DNA of 64,000 bases from Hymenobacter puniceus (GTDB lineage: Bacteria; Bacteroidota; Bacteroidia; Cytophagales; Hymenobacteraceae): assembly GCF_014333525.1 (NCBI RefSeq), contig NZ_JACSCX010000002.1:248001-312000 (forward strand). Reading direction: 5' to 3'. Position numbers and translations under genes: made by a program. This document shows positions 8,632 through 17,658 of this stretch, piece after piece (within the stretch, counting starts at the first letter, position 1; each line of letters begins with the position of its first letter). The notes beneath the pieces were generated by a model, which was given only the letters and a program-made list of their open reading frames with translations, searched no databases and was not told the DNA's origin.

Positions 8632-8907
8632 ATGGCTAGTCAACACCGCGTTATTCTTGTTTATGGCCGCGTGCAGGGCGTATTTTTTCGACAGTCGGCG
8701 CAGGAGCAGGCCCGGCAGCTGGGTGTCGGCGGCTACACTCGCAACAACCCCGACGGCAGCGTCACCATTGAAGCCGAAGGCCCGGTGGAGGCGCTGGATG
8801 CCCTACAGGCCTGGTGCCACCATGGGCCGCCCGCAGCGCAGGTGCACACAGTGCAGGCCACGGCCGGGCCGCTGGTTGGGTACTCTGGCTTTGAAGTGCG
8901 CCGGTAA
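8632..8907 (+). CDS. acyP: Acylphosphatase
   Basis: 91 residues starting MASQHRVILVYGRVQGVFFR. Acylphosphatases hydrolyse carboxyl-phosphate bonds. The catalytic Arg20 (GRVQGVFFR) and Asn38 (GYTRNNPDGSV) are at the classical positions, and EAEGPVEALDALQAW follows as in the family. The start at 8632 gives the normal length; the frame extends upstream to 8461 without family similarity. Confidence 0.92.
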   Translation: MASQHRVILVYGRVQGVFFRQSAQEQARQLGVGGYTRNNPDGSVTIEAEGPVEALDALQAWCHHGPPAAQVHTVQATAGPLVGYSGFEVRR

Positions 8908-9143
8908 GGGCGTGGTTGGGGCCGATAATAGTACGCTGGCTCTGGCTTTTCTTGGCGCTGGTGCATTCCGCCACCCCAACCAGGCTGCCGGCGCACCCAT
9001 ACCGAGGGACATGACCAAAACATTCCTGCCCCGGCAGCAGGCAATATGGAGGGCCACTGGTAAGGCTTTCTCGATGCTCTAAACGCACGGAATTGGATGC
9101 TTTATCTCTTGGCATCCACCACTAGGCACTACCAGCTAAAAAA
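8908..9143. other. Intergenic region without recognised gene
   Basis: About 240 bases between the acylphosphatase stop and the terminator at 9144. I see no convincing coding frame, promoter consensus or RNA gene. Confidence 0.5.
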
Positions 9144-9183
9144 TGGCCTCTGACAGGCTACATATGTAGTCTGTCAGAGGCCA
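9144..9183 (-). terminator. Terminator of the PKD/CHU_C protein gene, 40-base near-perfect palindrome
   Basis: Arms 9144-9163 and 9164-9183 are reverse complements apart from one G-T pair, so the whole 40 bases fold back with almost no loop. On the minus strand the hairpin is followed by a run of T (complement of A-rich 9138-9143). It lies 43 bases beyond the stop codon at 9226. Confidence 0.85.
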
Positions 9184-9225
9184 GGAGTTGCATTTTTAGC
9201 GTATTGCTATCTGCTGAATAACGAA

Positions 9226-12200
9226 TCAGCGGCTCACTTCCAGCCAGCCTTTGAACGTCAGGCCACATTCGGGGCGAGTGGCAAGGTAGTAGTACAGGCC
9301 CGTTGGCTGCTCCTCGCCCTGCCACGAGTCGTCGTAGCGGGAAGCATGGTATACTTCCCTGCCCCAACGGTTGAAAATGCGTATCTCCGCTCCACGCAGC
9401 TGGCCCAGCAGCCGGAAGGTTTCGTTTTTGCCGTCTCCGTTGGGCGTGATGATATTGGCTGGCTGCCGCAGGGCTATGGCCCGGACTTCGAAGCGTTGCA
9501 CGGCGTCGCATTTGCCGGCCACGGCCACCGTGACGGAATAGCTGCCTGGCTGCTGCACAGCAATACTTCGGCTGGTAGCTCCCGTCGACCACAGGTAGTT
9601 GCCCGGCGTGTAGGCTTCCAGCACCAGCGGCTGAGCACAATCCAGTGAGTCGCTGCGGTACTGCACGGGTATGGGGGCCGTTGCCTCTATTATTACGGAA
9701 GTCGTATCCCGGCTGATGCCACAGGTAGAGCGCTGCTCCACTTCCAGCCGCGCCCGGTAGCGGCCGGGCTGCGTGTAGCGGTGCTGGGGGGTGAAGGTGG
9801 TATCGATAGGCGAGCCGTCGCCGAAGTTCCAGCGGTAACGGTTGGTACTAGCAGCCGAAACGCTGCTGGTGTTGCCAAACTGAACGAGCAGAGGCGCGCA
9901 GTTCGGGGCCACGGCCGGCACAGCTGCCCGCACCGGTGGCGGCCCCGTAACCACCACCAGCACAGAAGTCGTATCCCGGCTGATGCCACAGGTAGAGCGC
10001 TGCTCTACTTCCAGCCGCGCCCGGTAGCGGCCGGGCTGTGTGTAGCGGTGCTGGGGGGCAAAGGTGGTGTCAATGGGCGAGCCGTCGCCGAAGGTCCAGC
10101 GGTAACGGTTGCCACCACTGCTGGTGTTGATGAACTGTGCCAGCAGAGGCGCGCACCCCGGATTGACAGGCCGTATTGCCGCCTGCGGCGGAGCGGCAGC
10201 CCCGGAAAACGAGAATTTGAAGACTGCCCCGGCATTGCCGGTTACGTTGCGGACACTAACGTAGGAACCGGGCGTGGTTGGGAACTGGGTGGAGGTCGTA
10301 CACTCCACATGGTAAAGGTCGCCGTTGCGGGTTATCTGGTTGGATGCCGCGAAGTGCAGGTGAGTCTGGAAACCCTGAGGCCCCCCGAAGTAGCTGCCGT
10401 ATACCAATGCCTGCCCATTGCCTGAAAGTGCGCCCAGATACAGACTGCGCGGAGCCCGTTGCAGCGCATCCGCCGACAGCGGACAGTTGCTGGCCGTCGT
10501 GTAGGCACTGAACAGCAGCCGGCCGCAGCCATCTACTCCAAAGCCAGTGACAATGTTGGAATCCAGAAAGCCGGAGCTACTGCCCATCCCAAGCTGAGTG
10601 GCAAAAGCGGTGGCACCCAATGTGGGATTAAGGCAATGGATAAACAGCCTGCTGGTGGCATTGGTCGACTGAAACACGCCGGGCGTAGTGGGGTAGCTGC
10701 CTGCAGTAGCTCCGGCCACCAGAATCCGGCCGCTGGCATCTACGTCCAGAAACCGGGCGGCATCCTGCTGCGTGGTACCCAGGAATGTGCCATTGCGCAG
10801 CGTAGCTCCGGTGCTACTTAGGCTGACCACAAAGCCATCGGTGCCGCCAAGCAGTGTGCGGTTGAGGCCACTGGCGCCCAGCGGCAAGTTGCTGCTGCTT
10901 GTGGAGCCGCACGCGTAAACTGAGCCATCGGCAGTCAGCAGCAGGTCGTGCACCTGGTCCAGACCCGAGCCGCCCAGGTAAGTCGACCAGCGTAACTGAT
11001 TGAGGCCGGAATCGAAGCGGGTGATGCAGCCGTCGATACCTGACGACTTAGTGTTCTGCACGCCATTGAGGGTGGGAAAATCCGAAGAACTTGTGGTGCC
11101 GCCCACCAGCACGTCGCCGCCCGGGGCCACTACTATGCTGGCCGCAATGCTGGAAAGCGAACCTCCCTCGCTGCTAAAGCCGCCCAGGTAGGTGGAGCCC
11201 AGCAGTTGGCTGCCGGCCGTGTTTAGTCGGCTGATGACGTAGTCCTGCGACCCTCCAAGCGTGCGGTCGAAGCCACCCGTTGGCCGGAGGGGGTAGTCAA
11301 AAGAAGAGGAAAGGGAAAGAAGAAAGGGCTCCTGCGCGTCGTTGAACGCAATGTCGAGGGGGTATTCACTGCTGTTGCCGCCCAGATAGGTGGCGTAAAG
11401 CAAGCCGCTGCCCGCTGCGTTGAGCTTCATCAAACCGATGTTGCCGCCGCGCATTGTTGTTTGGTAGGCGCCCAGCGTCACTGGAAATGGCGTTGTCAGA
11501 ACATAGCCCGCCACATACGTCTGGCCCTGGGCGTCGGCGGCCGCCACATTCGCCGACATGCCGCCCGAGTTGCTGGTATAGGTGCTGAATACAAGCGAAG
11601 GGTCGATGGTGAGCGGCCAACGCGGGTTGCGCCGGTCTACCACGAAACCTACCTCATGCCCGCGCAAAACAAACCGGCATTTCACTGGGTGGCGCTGGCC
11701 TTGTGCATCCGTCTGCCAGGCTATCGGGGGCTGTTCCGTAATAACTCCCATTGAAGTATGCAGCCGTAGGGCGTCATCCACTAGCTCCAACTGTTCGAGG
11801 CCTTCATAGCGCAGCCGGATGCGCGCGGGGTCGGTACCGGCGGCCAGCTCGTAATCGTACTTAAGCTGGCCGGCTGCCGTGTGCCAGACCATATCCACAC
11901 CCGGATACAGCTGCGAATAGCGTACCGCTTGGAATAACGGGACTTTGGAGGCCCATTTGGCGGGGTCGTTACCCACGAAATAGTTGTGGTAAGCCGCCAG
12001 CTGCTGCTCCCCCGCTACTGGGCTGCTAGAGCGGGCTCCTACCAGCTGGGCCCGGAAAGCGTGTCCACGCACTGGTTGCGAAGCGGCAGCATCGGTGTGC
12101 TGTTCGTGGTCTGGCGCCACCAGGTTGTAAGAAAAGCCCGTAGGCTCCAGGAAAAGCCGGCCGCCGGGAACATCGGCCGCAAACTGTACCTGGGTTGGCC

Positions 12201-12306
12201 ATTGGCCCTTATTCGCAACAAAGTCAAATAAGCTTTTCGGGACTTCAGCTGCCCACACACCCGGCACCAGGCAGAAAGCCATCAATAGGGATAGTAGTTT
12301 TTTCAT
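9226..12306 (-). CDS. T9SS-secreted surface protein: DUF7948, beta-propeller repeats, two PKD domains, CHU_C sorting domain
   Basis: 1026 residues. Signal peptide 1-19 (MKKLLSLLMAFCLVPGVWA). Residues ~25-245 resemble the DUF7948 module (NKGQWPTQVQFAADVPGG). About 245-690 is a series of propeller-type repeats with recurring STYLGG and TTSSSDFPT-like motifs (SBBP class). Two PKD domains follow (~700-790 and 795-885; RWTFGDGSPIDTTF and RWNFGDGSPIDTTF). The last ~75 residues are a gliding-motility-type CHU_C domain (NIITPNGDGKNETFRL, IFNRWGREVY), the type B signal for export by T9SS. Probably a large cell-surface adhesin; the ligand is unknown. It has its own terminator. Confidence 0.92.
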   Translation of the reverse strand: MKKLLSLLMAFCLVPGVWAAEVPKSLFDFVANKGQWPTQVQFAADVPGGRLFLEPTGFSYNLVAPDHEQHTDAAASQPVRGHAFRAQLVGARSSSPVAGEQQLAAYHNYFVGNDPAKWASKVPLFQAVRYSQLYPGVDMVWHTAAGQLKYDYELAAGTDPARIRLRYEGLEQLELVDDALRLHTSMGVITEQPPIAWQTDAQGQRHPVKCRFVLRGHEVGFVVDRRNPRWPLTIDPSLVFSTYTSNSGGMSANVAAADAQGQTYVAGYVLTTPFPVTLGAYQTTMRGGNIGLMKLNAAGSGLLYATYLGGNSSEYPLDIAFNDAQEPFLLSLSSSFDYPLRPTGGFDRTLGGSQDYVISRLNTAGSQLLGSTYLGGFSSEGGSLSSIAASIVVAPGGDVLVGGTTSSSDFPTLNGVQNTKSSGIDGCITRFDSGLNQLRWSTYLGGSGLDQVHDLLLTADGSVYACGSTSSSNLPLGASGLNRTLLGGTDGFVVSLSSTGATLRNGTFLGTTQQDAARFLDVDASGRILVAGATAGSYPTTPGVFQSTNATSRLFIHCLNPTLGATAFATQLGMGSSSGFLDSNIVTGFGVDGCGRLLFSAYTTASNCPLSADALQRAPRSLYLGALSGNGQALVYGSYFGGPQGFQTHLHFAASNQITRNGDLYHVECTTSTQFPTTPGSYVSVRNVTGNAGAVFKFSFSGAAAPPQAAIRPVNPGCAPLLAQFINTSSGGNRYRWTFGDGSPIDTTFAPQHRYTQPGRYRARLEVEQRSTCGISRDTTSVLVVVTGPPPVRAAVPAVAPNCAPLLVQFGNTSSVSAASTNRYRWNFGDGSPIDTTFTPQHRYTQPGRYRARLEVEQRSTCGISRDTTSVIIEATAPIPVQYRSDSLDCAQPLVLEAYTPGNYLWSTGATSRSIAVQQPGSYSVTVAVAGKCDAVQRFEVRAIALRQPANIITPNGDGKNETFRLLGQLRGAEIRIFNRWGREVYHASRYDDSWQGEEQPTGLYYYLATRPECGLTFKGWLEVSR
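9697..9843 (-). repeat. 147-base intragenic direct repeat, copy encoding PKD domain 2
   Basis: Nearly identical to 9964-10110 with the same length, differing at a handful of bases. It encodes residues ~821-870, including FGDGSPIDTTFTPQHRYTQP. Confidence 0.85.
9964..10110 (-). repeat. 147-base intragenic direct repeat, copy encoding PKD domain 1
   Basis: Partner of 9697-9843. It encodes residues ~732-781, including FGDGSPIDTTFAPQHRYTQP. The near-identity at DNA level suggests recent duplication or gene conversion. Confidence 0.85.
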
Positions 12307-12615
12307 GCGTAGTTATTAGTTCTGACACTAGTTGTAATGAAACCAGAAGGCATAGGCCCACAATCCGGTAAAGATAGAAGCGGGCCCATATACTTAGTGC
12401 CTCCCTGCCATAGGATATTGAAAATAAAAGCCGCTCAATAAGGTGGGTTGCAAGCCGTAGCAACCAGGATTGCAATTCGGCTGCTGAGCGTCACTGGTGC
12501 CGGCACGCGCCGCAGTGTGTAGCCGTGTAACGGCATGCTTGCTCTCATCTTGCCACCGCTGTTCTGGTTTCACAAACGTGGTGGTTTATCGGACACTAGG
12601 CCAGCGTCTGGCCGC
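12307..12615. other. Intergenic region upstream of the CHU_C protein gene
   Basis: 309 bases between two minus-strand genes. The sequence at 12369-12376 reads TATCTTTA on the minus strand, one base off the TAnnTTTG element, 63 bases before the start at 12306; no partner TTTG is evident. Nothing else recognised. Confidence 0.35.
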
Positions 12616-13365
12616 TTACACGCGGCGCAGTTCCTGCACCTGCACATCCAGCGGATCGGTGGCGTAGAGCAATGGCGGCCCCAGCGGTGTAGGCAGGCCG
12701 TGGCTTTCCACCAGCGTCGAGTCCCATTCGTGCAGCGTCGCCGCTCGTAGGGTCCAGGGCTCATGAAACAGGCGCCCGCGCCACAAGCTGCTGCCCTGTA
12801 CATCCTGCATTAGATTGGGGCCGGCAGTGTACAGGCAGTAGCGTTCCGTAAGAAAGTATGCCAGTGTGCCCAACTCAGCTTGTGGAAGTACTGCACCGGG
12901 CTTCCAGGTAGCCGCGAAAGTAGCAGGAGCGGCACCCCGGTGGGTGCGTTCCGCCACCGCCCGCAGCATGCCCGCTTTTTCCGTCAGGCTGATACGCGCG
13001 TGCAGGTATGGTAGGTGAAACAGCGTGCGGGCCGCCCACACCCCCAGCGGCTGTGTGGCATCCAGCGAGAGAAACCACACGCCCGGCACGCCATCGAGCG
13101 TGGCGTAGGTGCGCACGTTCAGCTCGTGCAGGGCGCTCAGGCCCGGCACGGCCGGCAGCCCCAGCGGCCGGATATCACTCATCGTGAACGGCACCACGCC
13201 CAGCCAAGCCTGCCCCGCAAAGGTGTCTACTTCCAGCCGGGCCGGCAGGTAGGGGCGGAGCAGCTCGGGCGGCACGGGCCAGTGCGCAAACAGCAGGTTG
13301 CTCCAGCGCTGCCGCATCAGGTGCAGGCGGCGGGCAGTAGGGGAAGTAACCAGAAAATCAGGCAT
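12616..13365 (-). CDS. DUF2071 (YqjF-like) family protein
   Basis: 249 residues with the DUF2071 pattern: LMRQRWSNLLFAHWPVPPELLRPYLP near the N-terminus, then LEVDTFAGQAWLGVVPFTM, LNVRTYATLDGVPGVWFLSL and a late FLTERYCLYT. The family belongs to an acetoacetate-decarboxylase-like fold class, and its biochemical function is not established. Single gene upstream of typA's terminator on the same strand. Confidence 0.85.
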   Translation of the reverse strand: MPDFLVTSPTARRLHLMRQRWSNLLFAHWPVPPELLRPYLPARLEVDTFAGQAWLGVVPFTMSDIRPLGLPAVPGLSALHELNVRTYATLDGVPGVWFLSLDATQPLGVWAARTLFHLPYLHARISLTEKAGMLRAVAERTHRGAAPATFAATWKPGAVLPQAELGTLAYFLTERYCLYTAGPNLMQDVQGSSLWRGRLFHEPWTLRAATLHEWDSTLVESHGLPTPLGPPLLYATDPLDVQVQELRRV

Positions 13366-13436
13366 GAGCAGTTGCGTACAAGACGAATGACACTATAACA
13401 ATCGGCCTGCCCAGAACGCTTACCAGGGCTAACAAA

Positions 13437-13469
13437 AAGGGGGACACAGCCCCTAGCCGCGTCCCCCTT
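13437..13469 (-). terminator. Intrinsic terminator of typA
   Basis: Arms 13437-13445 and 13461-13469 (AAGGGGGAC / GTCCCCCTT) with a 15-base loop. On the minus strand a TTTTTGTT tract overlaps the hairpin's end. It sits 22 bases after the typA stop codon. Confidence 0.8.
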
Positions 13470-13490
13470 CTGTTTTCCTTCACGTAAAGC

Positions 13491-15299
13491 TTAGTCTACT
13501 TTCTTAGCCGAACGCAGACGCTCGTTTTCGTCGAGCAGAATCTTACGCATCCGCACCGATTTCGGGGTTACTTCTAGGTATTCATCTTTCTGGATGTACT
13601 CCATGGCTTCTTCCAGCGAGAACTGGCGCTTGGGCACAATCTTTACGTTGTCGTCGGTACCCGACGCACGCATGTTCGTAAGCTTCTTGCCTTTCTGGAT
13701 GTTGATGGTCAGGTCGTTGGGGCGGGTGTGCTCACCGATAACCTGGCCGGCGTACACTTCCTCACCGGGCTCCACGAAAAACTCACCACGGTCCTGCATC
13801 TTGTCGATGGTGTACGCGGTGCCGGCACCCGTATCCATCGAAATCAGCGAGCCGGAAATACGACCCGGAATAACACCTTTATAGGGCTCGTAGGCCGAGA
13901 AGCGGTGGTTCATGATGGCCTCACCAGCGGTGGCGGTCAGCACGTTGTTGCGCAGGCCAATCAGGCCGCGGGCCGGGATGTTGAACTCCAGGTGCTGCAG
14001 GTCGCCCTTCGGCTCCATAATGGTCAGCTCGCCTTTGCGCATCGTTACCAGCTCGATAACCTTGCCGGCAGTTTCCTCGGGTACATCTACTACCAAGTGC
14101 TCAATCGGCTCCAGACGGTTGCCGTTGTCGTCCTCGCGGAACAGTACCTGCGGCTGGCCTACCTGCAGCTCAAACCCTTCACGACGCATCGTCTCGATGA
14201 GTACCGACAAGTGAAGAATACCGCGGCCGTACACCAGGAACGTGTCTTCCTTATCGGTTTCCTTTACGCGCAAAGCCAGGTTTTTCTCGGTTTCCTTGAA
14301 CAGACGGTCGCGCAGGTGACGCGAAGTCACGAACTTACCTTCCTTACCAAAAAAAGGCGAGTTGTTGATGGTGAACAACATGTTCATCGTCGGCTCGTCG
14401 ATGCTGATGGTCTTCAGGCCCTCCGGATTCTCGGCGTCGGCGATGGTGTCGCCAATGTCGAAGCCTTCGATGCCGGTTACAGCGCAGATTTCGCCTGAGC
14501 TAACTTCCGAAACTTTGGTGCGACCCAAGCCTTCGAAAATCTGCAGCTCTTTGATTTTTACTTTCTTGATGGTGCCATCACGCTTCACCAAGCTCATGTT
14601 GGCGCCTTCGCGCAACGTGCCGCGGTGTACCCGGCCAATGGCGATACGGCCCACAAACGACGAGTAGTCGAGCGAGGTAACCTGCATCTGAGGCGTGCCG
14701 TCCAGGGTAGGAGCGGGCGGAATGGAAGCTACTACCGCGTCGAGCAGCGGAATGATGTTGTCAGTCTTTTCTTTCCAGTCGGTGCTCATCCAGCCCTGCT
14801 TCGACGAGCCGTACAGGGTCACGAAGTCCAGCTGGTCTTCATTGGCGCCGAGGTTGAACATAAGATCAAACACCTGCTCGTGCACCTCATCGGGACGGCA
14901 GTTTTCCTTGTCTACCTTGTTCACCACCACAATTGGCTTCAAGCCCAAGTCAATGGCTTTGCCCAGTACAAAACGAGTCTGGGGCATGGCGCCTTCGAAG
15001 GCATCAACGAGCAGCAACACGCCGTCGGCCATTTTCAGCACCCGCTCTACCTCGCCGCCGAAGTCGGCGTGACCAGGGGTGTCAATGATGTTGATTTTAA
15101 CGTCTTTGTATCGGACCGATACGTTTTTAGAGACGATAGTAATGCCTCGCTCACGCTCCAGGTCGTTGTTATCGAGGATCAGGTCGTCGAACTGCTGGTG
15201 CTCATCGAACAACTTCGAGGCATGAATGATCTTGTCCACGAGCGTGGTCTTGCCGTGGTCAACGTGGGCAATAATGGCGATGTTCCGGATGTTCTGCAT
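13491..15299 (-). CDS. typA: Ribosome-associated GTPase TypA/BipA
   Basis: 602 residues, full length. A translational GTPase involved in ribosome assembly and stress adaptation. The G1 box AHVDHGKT lies at ~11-18, the switch/G3 box DTPGHADFGGEVE and the G4 box VNKVDKE follow, and EF-G-like domains and the TypA-specific C-terminus (IPARGLIGLRNNVLTATAGE, IPGRISGSLI) are intact. Monocistronic: its own promoter-like element upstream and terminator downstream. Confidence 0.97.
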   Translation of the reverse strand: MQNIRNIAIIAHVDHGKTTLVDKIIHASKLFDEHQQFDDLILDNNDLERERGITIVSKNVSVRYKDVKINIIDTPGHADFGGEVERVLKMADGVLLLVDAFEGAMPQTRFVLGKAIDLGLKPIVVVNKVDKENCRPDEVHEQVFDLMFNLGANEDQLDFVTLYGSSKQGWMSTDWKEKTDNIIPLLDAVVASIPPAPTLDGTPQMQVTSLDYSSFVGRIAIGRVHRGTLREGANMSLVKRDGTIKKVKIKELQIFEGLGRTKVSEVSSGEICAVTGIEGFDIGDTIADAENPEGLKTISIDEPTMNMLFTINNSPFFGKEGKFVTSRHLRDRLFKETEKNLALRVKETDKEDTFLVYGRGILHLSVLIETMRREGFELQVGQPQVLFREDDNGNRLEPIEHLVVDVPEETAGKVIELVTMRKGELTIMEPKGDLQHLEFNIPARGLIGLRNNVLTATAGEAIMNHRFSAYEPYKGVIPGRISGSLISMDTGAGTAYTIDKMQDRGEFFVEPGEEVYAGQVIGEHTRPNDLTINIQKGKKLTNMRASGTDDNVKIVPKRQFSLEEAMEYIQKDEYLEVTPKSVRMRKILLDENERLRSAKKVD

Positions 15300-15318
15300 A
15301 CAAAGGGGTTTCCGGGCG

Positions 15319-15326
15319 CAAAGGTA
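15319..15326 (-). promoter_or_regulatory. -7 promoter element of typA
   Basis: On the minus strand the sequence is TACCTTTG, a perfect match to TAnnTTTG, 19 bases upstream of the typA start codon. A TTTG lies 14 bases further upstream, closer than the usual 17-23, so the -33 element is uncertain. Confidence 0.55.
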
Positions 15327-15551
15327 CGGAATGTTTGTTGCAAATAAATTTCAGTAATCAATTGTTAATGAGTGGCGAAGAAACGGACAACACTAAAAAA
15401 GTTAATTGCCTGTGCTATTGAGACTCTATGGCCGCCTTTGCGGAAGAGTATATCAGGTTAAGACCGAACCGTGGCCTGGTTGCGTATGTTGAGCTTACAG
15501 ACGGCTGCGTGCAGCCAACTTGGTTTTTTACTCCTGTTTTCCGGCTTTTTT

Positions 15552-16127
15552 ATGCGCTTCCCCTGCCTGATTGTATTGCTTTCCGTGCTGACATTGAACA
15601 CGGCCTGCTCCCAGAAAAAGACCACCCGCGACGCCAAAATGGATGCCGCCGATTCCCCTCGCTCCACCACGGCCCCTTCGGCGGCAGCTAAAGTGTATCC
15701 TAAGCCCCAGGTGGTGACAGGCAAGCCCGACGAATTTCCGGTGCGTAAAACTGATGCGGAGTGGCGCAAGCAGCTCACTAGAGAACAGTACTACATCTTG
15801 CGCGAGCAGGGTACTGAGCGGCCCTTCAATAACCCGTACCACGACAACCACGAAAAGGGCTACTACTATTGCGCCGCCGACCACAATCTGCTGTTTTCGT
15901 CGGAAACCAAGTTTGAGAGCGGTACGGGCTGGCCCAGCTTCTGGGCCCCTGCCACTGCAAGCAGCCTGAAGGTAACAGCCGACAACACCATGGGCATGAG
16001 CCGCGACGAATTGGTTTGCGCCAAGTGTGGCGGCCACCTCGGCCACGTTTTCAACGACGGCCCAAAGCCCACCGGCCTTCGCTACTGCATGGATTCCTAC
16101 GGTATGGTGTTTGAAAAGGCGAAATAG
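15552..16127 (+). CDS. msrB: Peptide-methionine (R)-S-oxide reductase MsrB, lipoprotein form
   Basis: 191 residues from the ATG at 15552. The N-terminus MRFPCLIVLLSVLTLNTACS looks like a lipoprotein signal with Cys19 as the lipid site, so the enzyme should act in the periplasm, repairing oxidised methionine. MsrB motifs are TGWPSFWAP (~125-133), GHLGHVFNDGP and catalytic Cys179 in GLRYCMDSYGMVF. The second zinc pair Cys156-x2-Cys159 is intact, but the first pair is C-A-A-D (Cys107, Asp110) instead of C-x2-C, and the usual Asn after RYC-x is Asp. An upstream ATG at 15471 would place a non-signal stretch before the lipobox. Confidence 0.9.
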   Translation: MRFPCLIVLLSVLTLNTACSQKKTTRDAKMDAADSPRSTTAPSAAAKVYPKPQVVTGKPDEFPVRKTDAEWRKQLTREQYYILREQGTERPFNNPYHDNHEKGYYYCAADHNLLFSSETKFESGTGWPSFWAPATASSLKVTADNTMGMSRDELVCAKCGGHLGHVFNDGPKPTGLRYCMDSYGMVFEKAK

Positions 16128-16131
16128 AAGA

Positions 16132-16193
16132 AGTTGTCAGTTGAGGAGTGTAGTCTCTGATAACTGATAACCAGCATCCAGCACCTGACAACT
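16132..16193. repeat. GTTGTCAG/CTGACAAC inverted repeat after msrB
   Basis: GTTGTCAG near 16132 and CTGACAAC near 16186 are reverse complements around a region containing further CTGATAACTGATAAC units. The same motif builds the longer palindromes at 34111-34195 and 35341-35434. It sits in the gap before the DUF3050 gene, where TATTTTTG at 16193-16200 is a possible promoter -7 element. Confidence 0.5.
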
Positions 16194-16332
16194 ATTTTTG
16201 CGTTTCGGCCCGCTGGCAAGCCAAGCCGGTAGGCCACTTCGTTTGTTGTACTCCGGAAGCCATAGCTGGTCTGCTTGTTTTTTGCCCCCAGCATCCGTGC
16301 AATCCAGTCAATCCTCATAACCTGCGATTCTC

Positions 16333-17130
16333 ATGTCCACTCCACTTCATTCTGATGCCATTGCTGGCTTGCAAGAAGCTTTAGCTCCGTCCCGGCAGCA
16401 ATTGGTTGCCCACAGCGTGTATCAGTCACTGCATTCTCTCGAAGATCTGCGCGTGTTCATGCAGCACCACGTGTTTGCTGTCTGGGATTTTATGTCGCTG
16501 CTGAAGGCACTGCAACGTGAGCTGACCTGTGTGGAGGTGCCGTGGGTGCCCCGTGGCAACCCGGCCACACGCCGCCTCATCAATGATATTGTGCTGGAAG
16601 AGGAAACCGACGTTGACCCCGAAGGCCGGCCTGCCAGCCACTTTGAGCTGTATCTGCGCTCCATGCGGGAGTGCGGCGCCGACACCGCCCCGATTGAGCG
16701 TCTGCTGGCCGCATTGGCCCAAGGCGCCACCGTAGCTGAGGCCCTGCAAGCCGCCAACGCGCCGGCCTCGGTGCGCGAGTTCGTGCTGGATACCTTCCGT
16801 ATCATTGACTCGGGCCAGCCGCACGCCGTGGCTGCCGCCTTCACATTTGGCCGCGAAGACGTCATTCCCGATATGTTCCGCCATTTGGTGCACGACCTGC
16901 GCCAGCGTTTCCCCGGCCAGCTCGACACGTTCACCTATTATCTTGACCGACACATTCAACTCGACGAGGAAGTGCATACGCCTTTGGCCCAGCAAATGGT
17001 ACGCGACCTATGTGGCGTTGACGCCCGTCGCTGGCAGCAGGCCGAGGAAACCGCTAAGCGCTGCATGCAGGCCCGCGTAGGCCTCTGGGACGGAATACAG
17101 AAGGCGCTGGAGCCACAGCTCGTAGGATAG
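16333..17130 (+). CDS. DUF3050 family protein (heme-oxygenase-like fold)
   Basis: 265 residues matching the DUF3050 pattern: LVAHSVYQSLHSLEDLRVFM, QHHVFAVWDFMSLLKALQRE, INDIVLEEETD and YYLDRHIQLDEEVHTPLA. Conserved His and Glu residues in these motifs could bind metal, as expected for the related iron-containing oxidase-like helical folds; no activity is established for DUF3050. The start at 16333 gives MSTPLHSDAIAGL. Single gene. Confidence 0.85.
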   Translation: MSTPLHSDAIAGLQEALAPSRQQLVAHSVYQSLHSLEDLRVFMQHHVFAVWDFMSLLKALQRELTCVEVPWVPRGNPATRRLINDIVLEEETDVDPEGRPASHFELYLRSMRECGADTAPIERLLAALAQGATVAEALQAANAPASVREFVLDTFRIIDSGQPHAVAAAFTFGREDVIPDMFRHLVHDLRQRFPGQLDTFTYYLDRHIQLDEEVHTPLAQQMVRDLCGVDARRWQQAEETAKRCMQARVGLWDGIQKALEPQLVG

Positions 17131-17216
17131 GCCCTACATCAGCCAACCCAACGGCAGGATAGGTCGTTGTAAGAAAAGCAGCGCCAGCCTCGGCGTTGGT
17201 GGCTTTTCTTCTTCCA

Positions 17217-17573
17217 ATGAAAACGACTCGTATTTATTCGGTGTCTGGTATGCTGCTAATCGGCGCAGCTGGTTTGCTAAGCTCCTGCTTTACGTCGCAG
17301 GAGACGTCCAATGAGGTGGCACGGCCCACGGCTGTTCCAGCTGAAATCAGGACAGATGCTGACCGTCAGGCGGCATACAATAGCGGCGGCGGCTATGGCG
17401 GTTCCGTCCCGGACGCTACTCCGGGCCGTGTGCAGCTAGGGGAGCAGGCCAGTGGTATTAATTCTCGCAAGCGCCCGGAAAGTCTCAACACCAACGAGGC
17501 CAACACTACTTCTCAGGAAACCCGCCTCCGCCGCCTCAATGGTGCGCCAGTAGATACAGTGCGCCGGCCCTAG
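17217..17573 (+). CDS. Small lipoprotein, unknown function
   Basis: 118 residues from the ATG at 17217. MKTTRIYSV...LLIGAAGLLSSCFTSQE is a lipoprotein signal with lipobox LSSC. The mature part is polar, rich in Gly, Asn, Thr and Arg, and probably disordered. An upstream start at 17196 adds seven residues. The gene ends 13 bases before a long hairpin. Confidence 0.6.
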   Translation: MKTTRIYSVSGMLLIGAAGLLSSCFTSQETSNEVARPTAVPAEIRTDADRQAAYNSGGGYGGSVPDATPGRVQLGEQASGINSRKRPESLNTNEANTTSQETRLRRLNGAPVDTVRRP

Positions 17574-17586
17574 CTTGCCGGCTTCC

Positions 17587-17643
17587 AAAGCAGAAAGATG
17601 CCCCAGCGCTTCATGTAGAAGCACTGGGGCATCTTTCTGCTTT
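17587..17643. terminator. Long bidirectional hairpin between convergent genes
   Basis: Arms 17587-17606 and 17624-17643 are a perfect 20-base inverted repeat. The stem extends inward four more pairs after one mismatch, leaving a 7-base loop. It lies between the convergent lipoprotein gene (+) and the H1-like gene (-). Confidence 0.75.
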
Positions 17644-17658
17644 GAGAGCTAATGGGTG

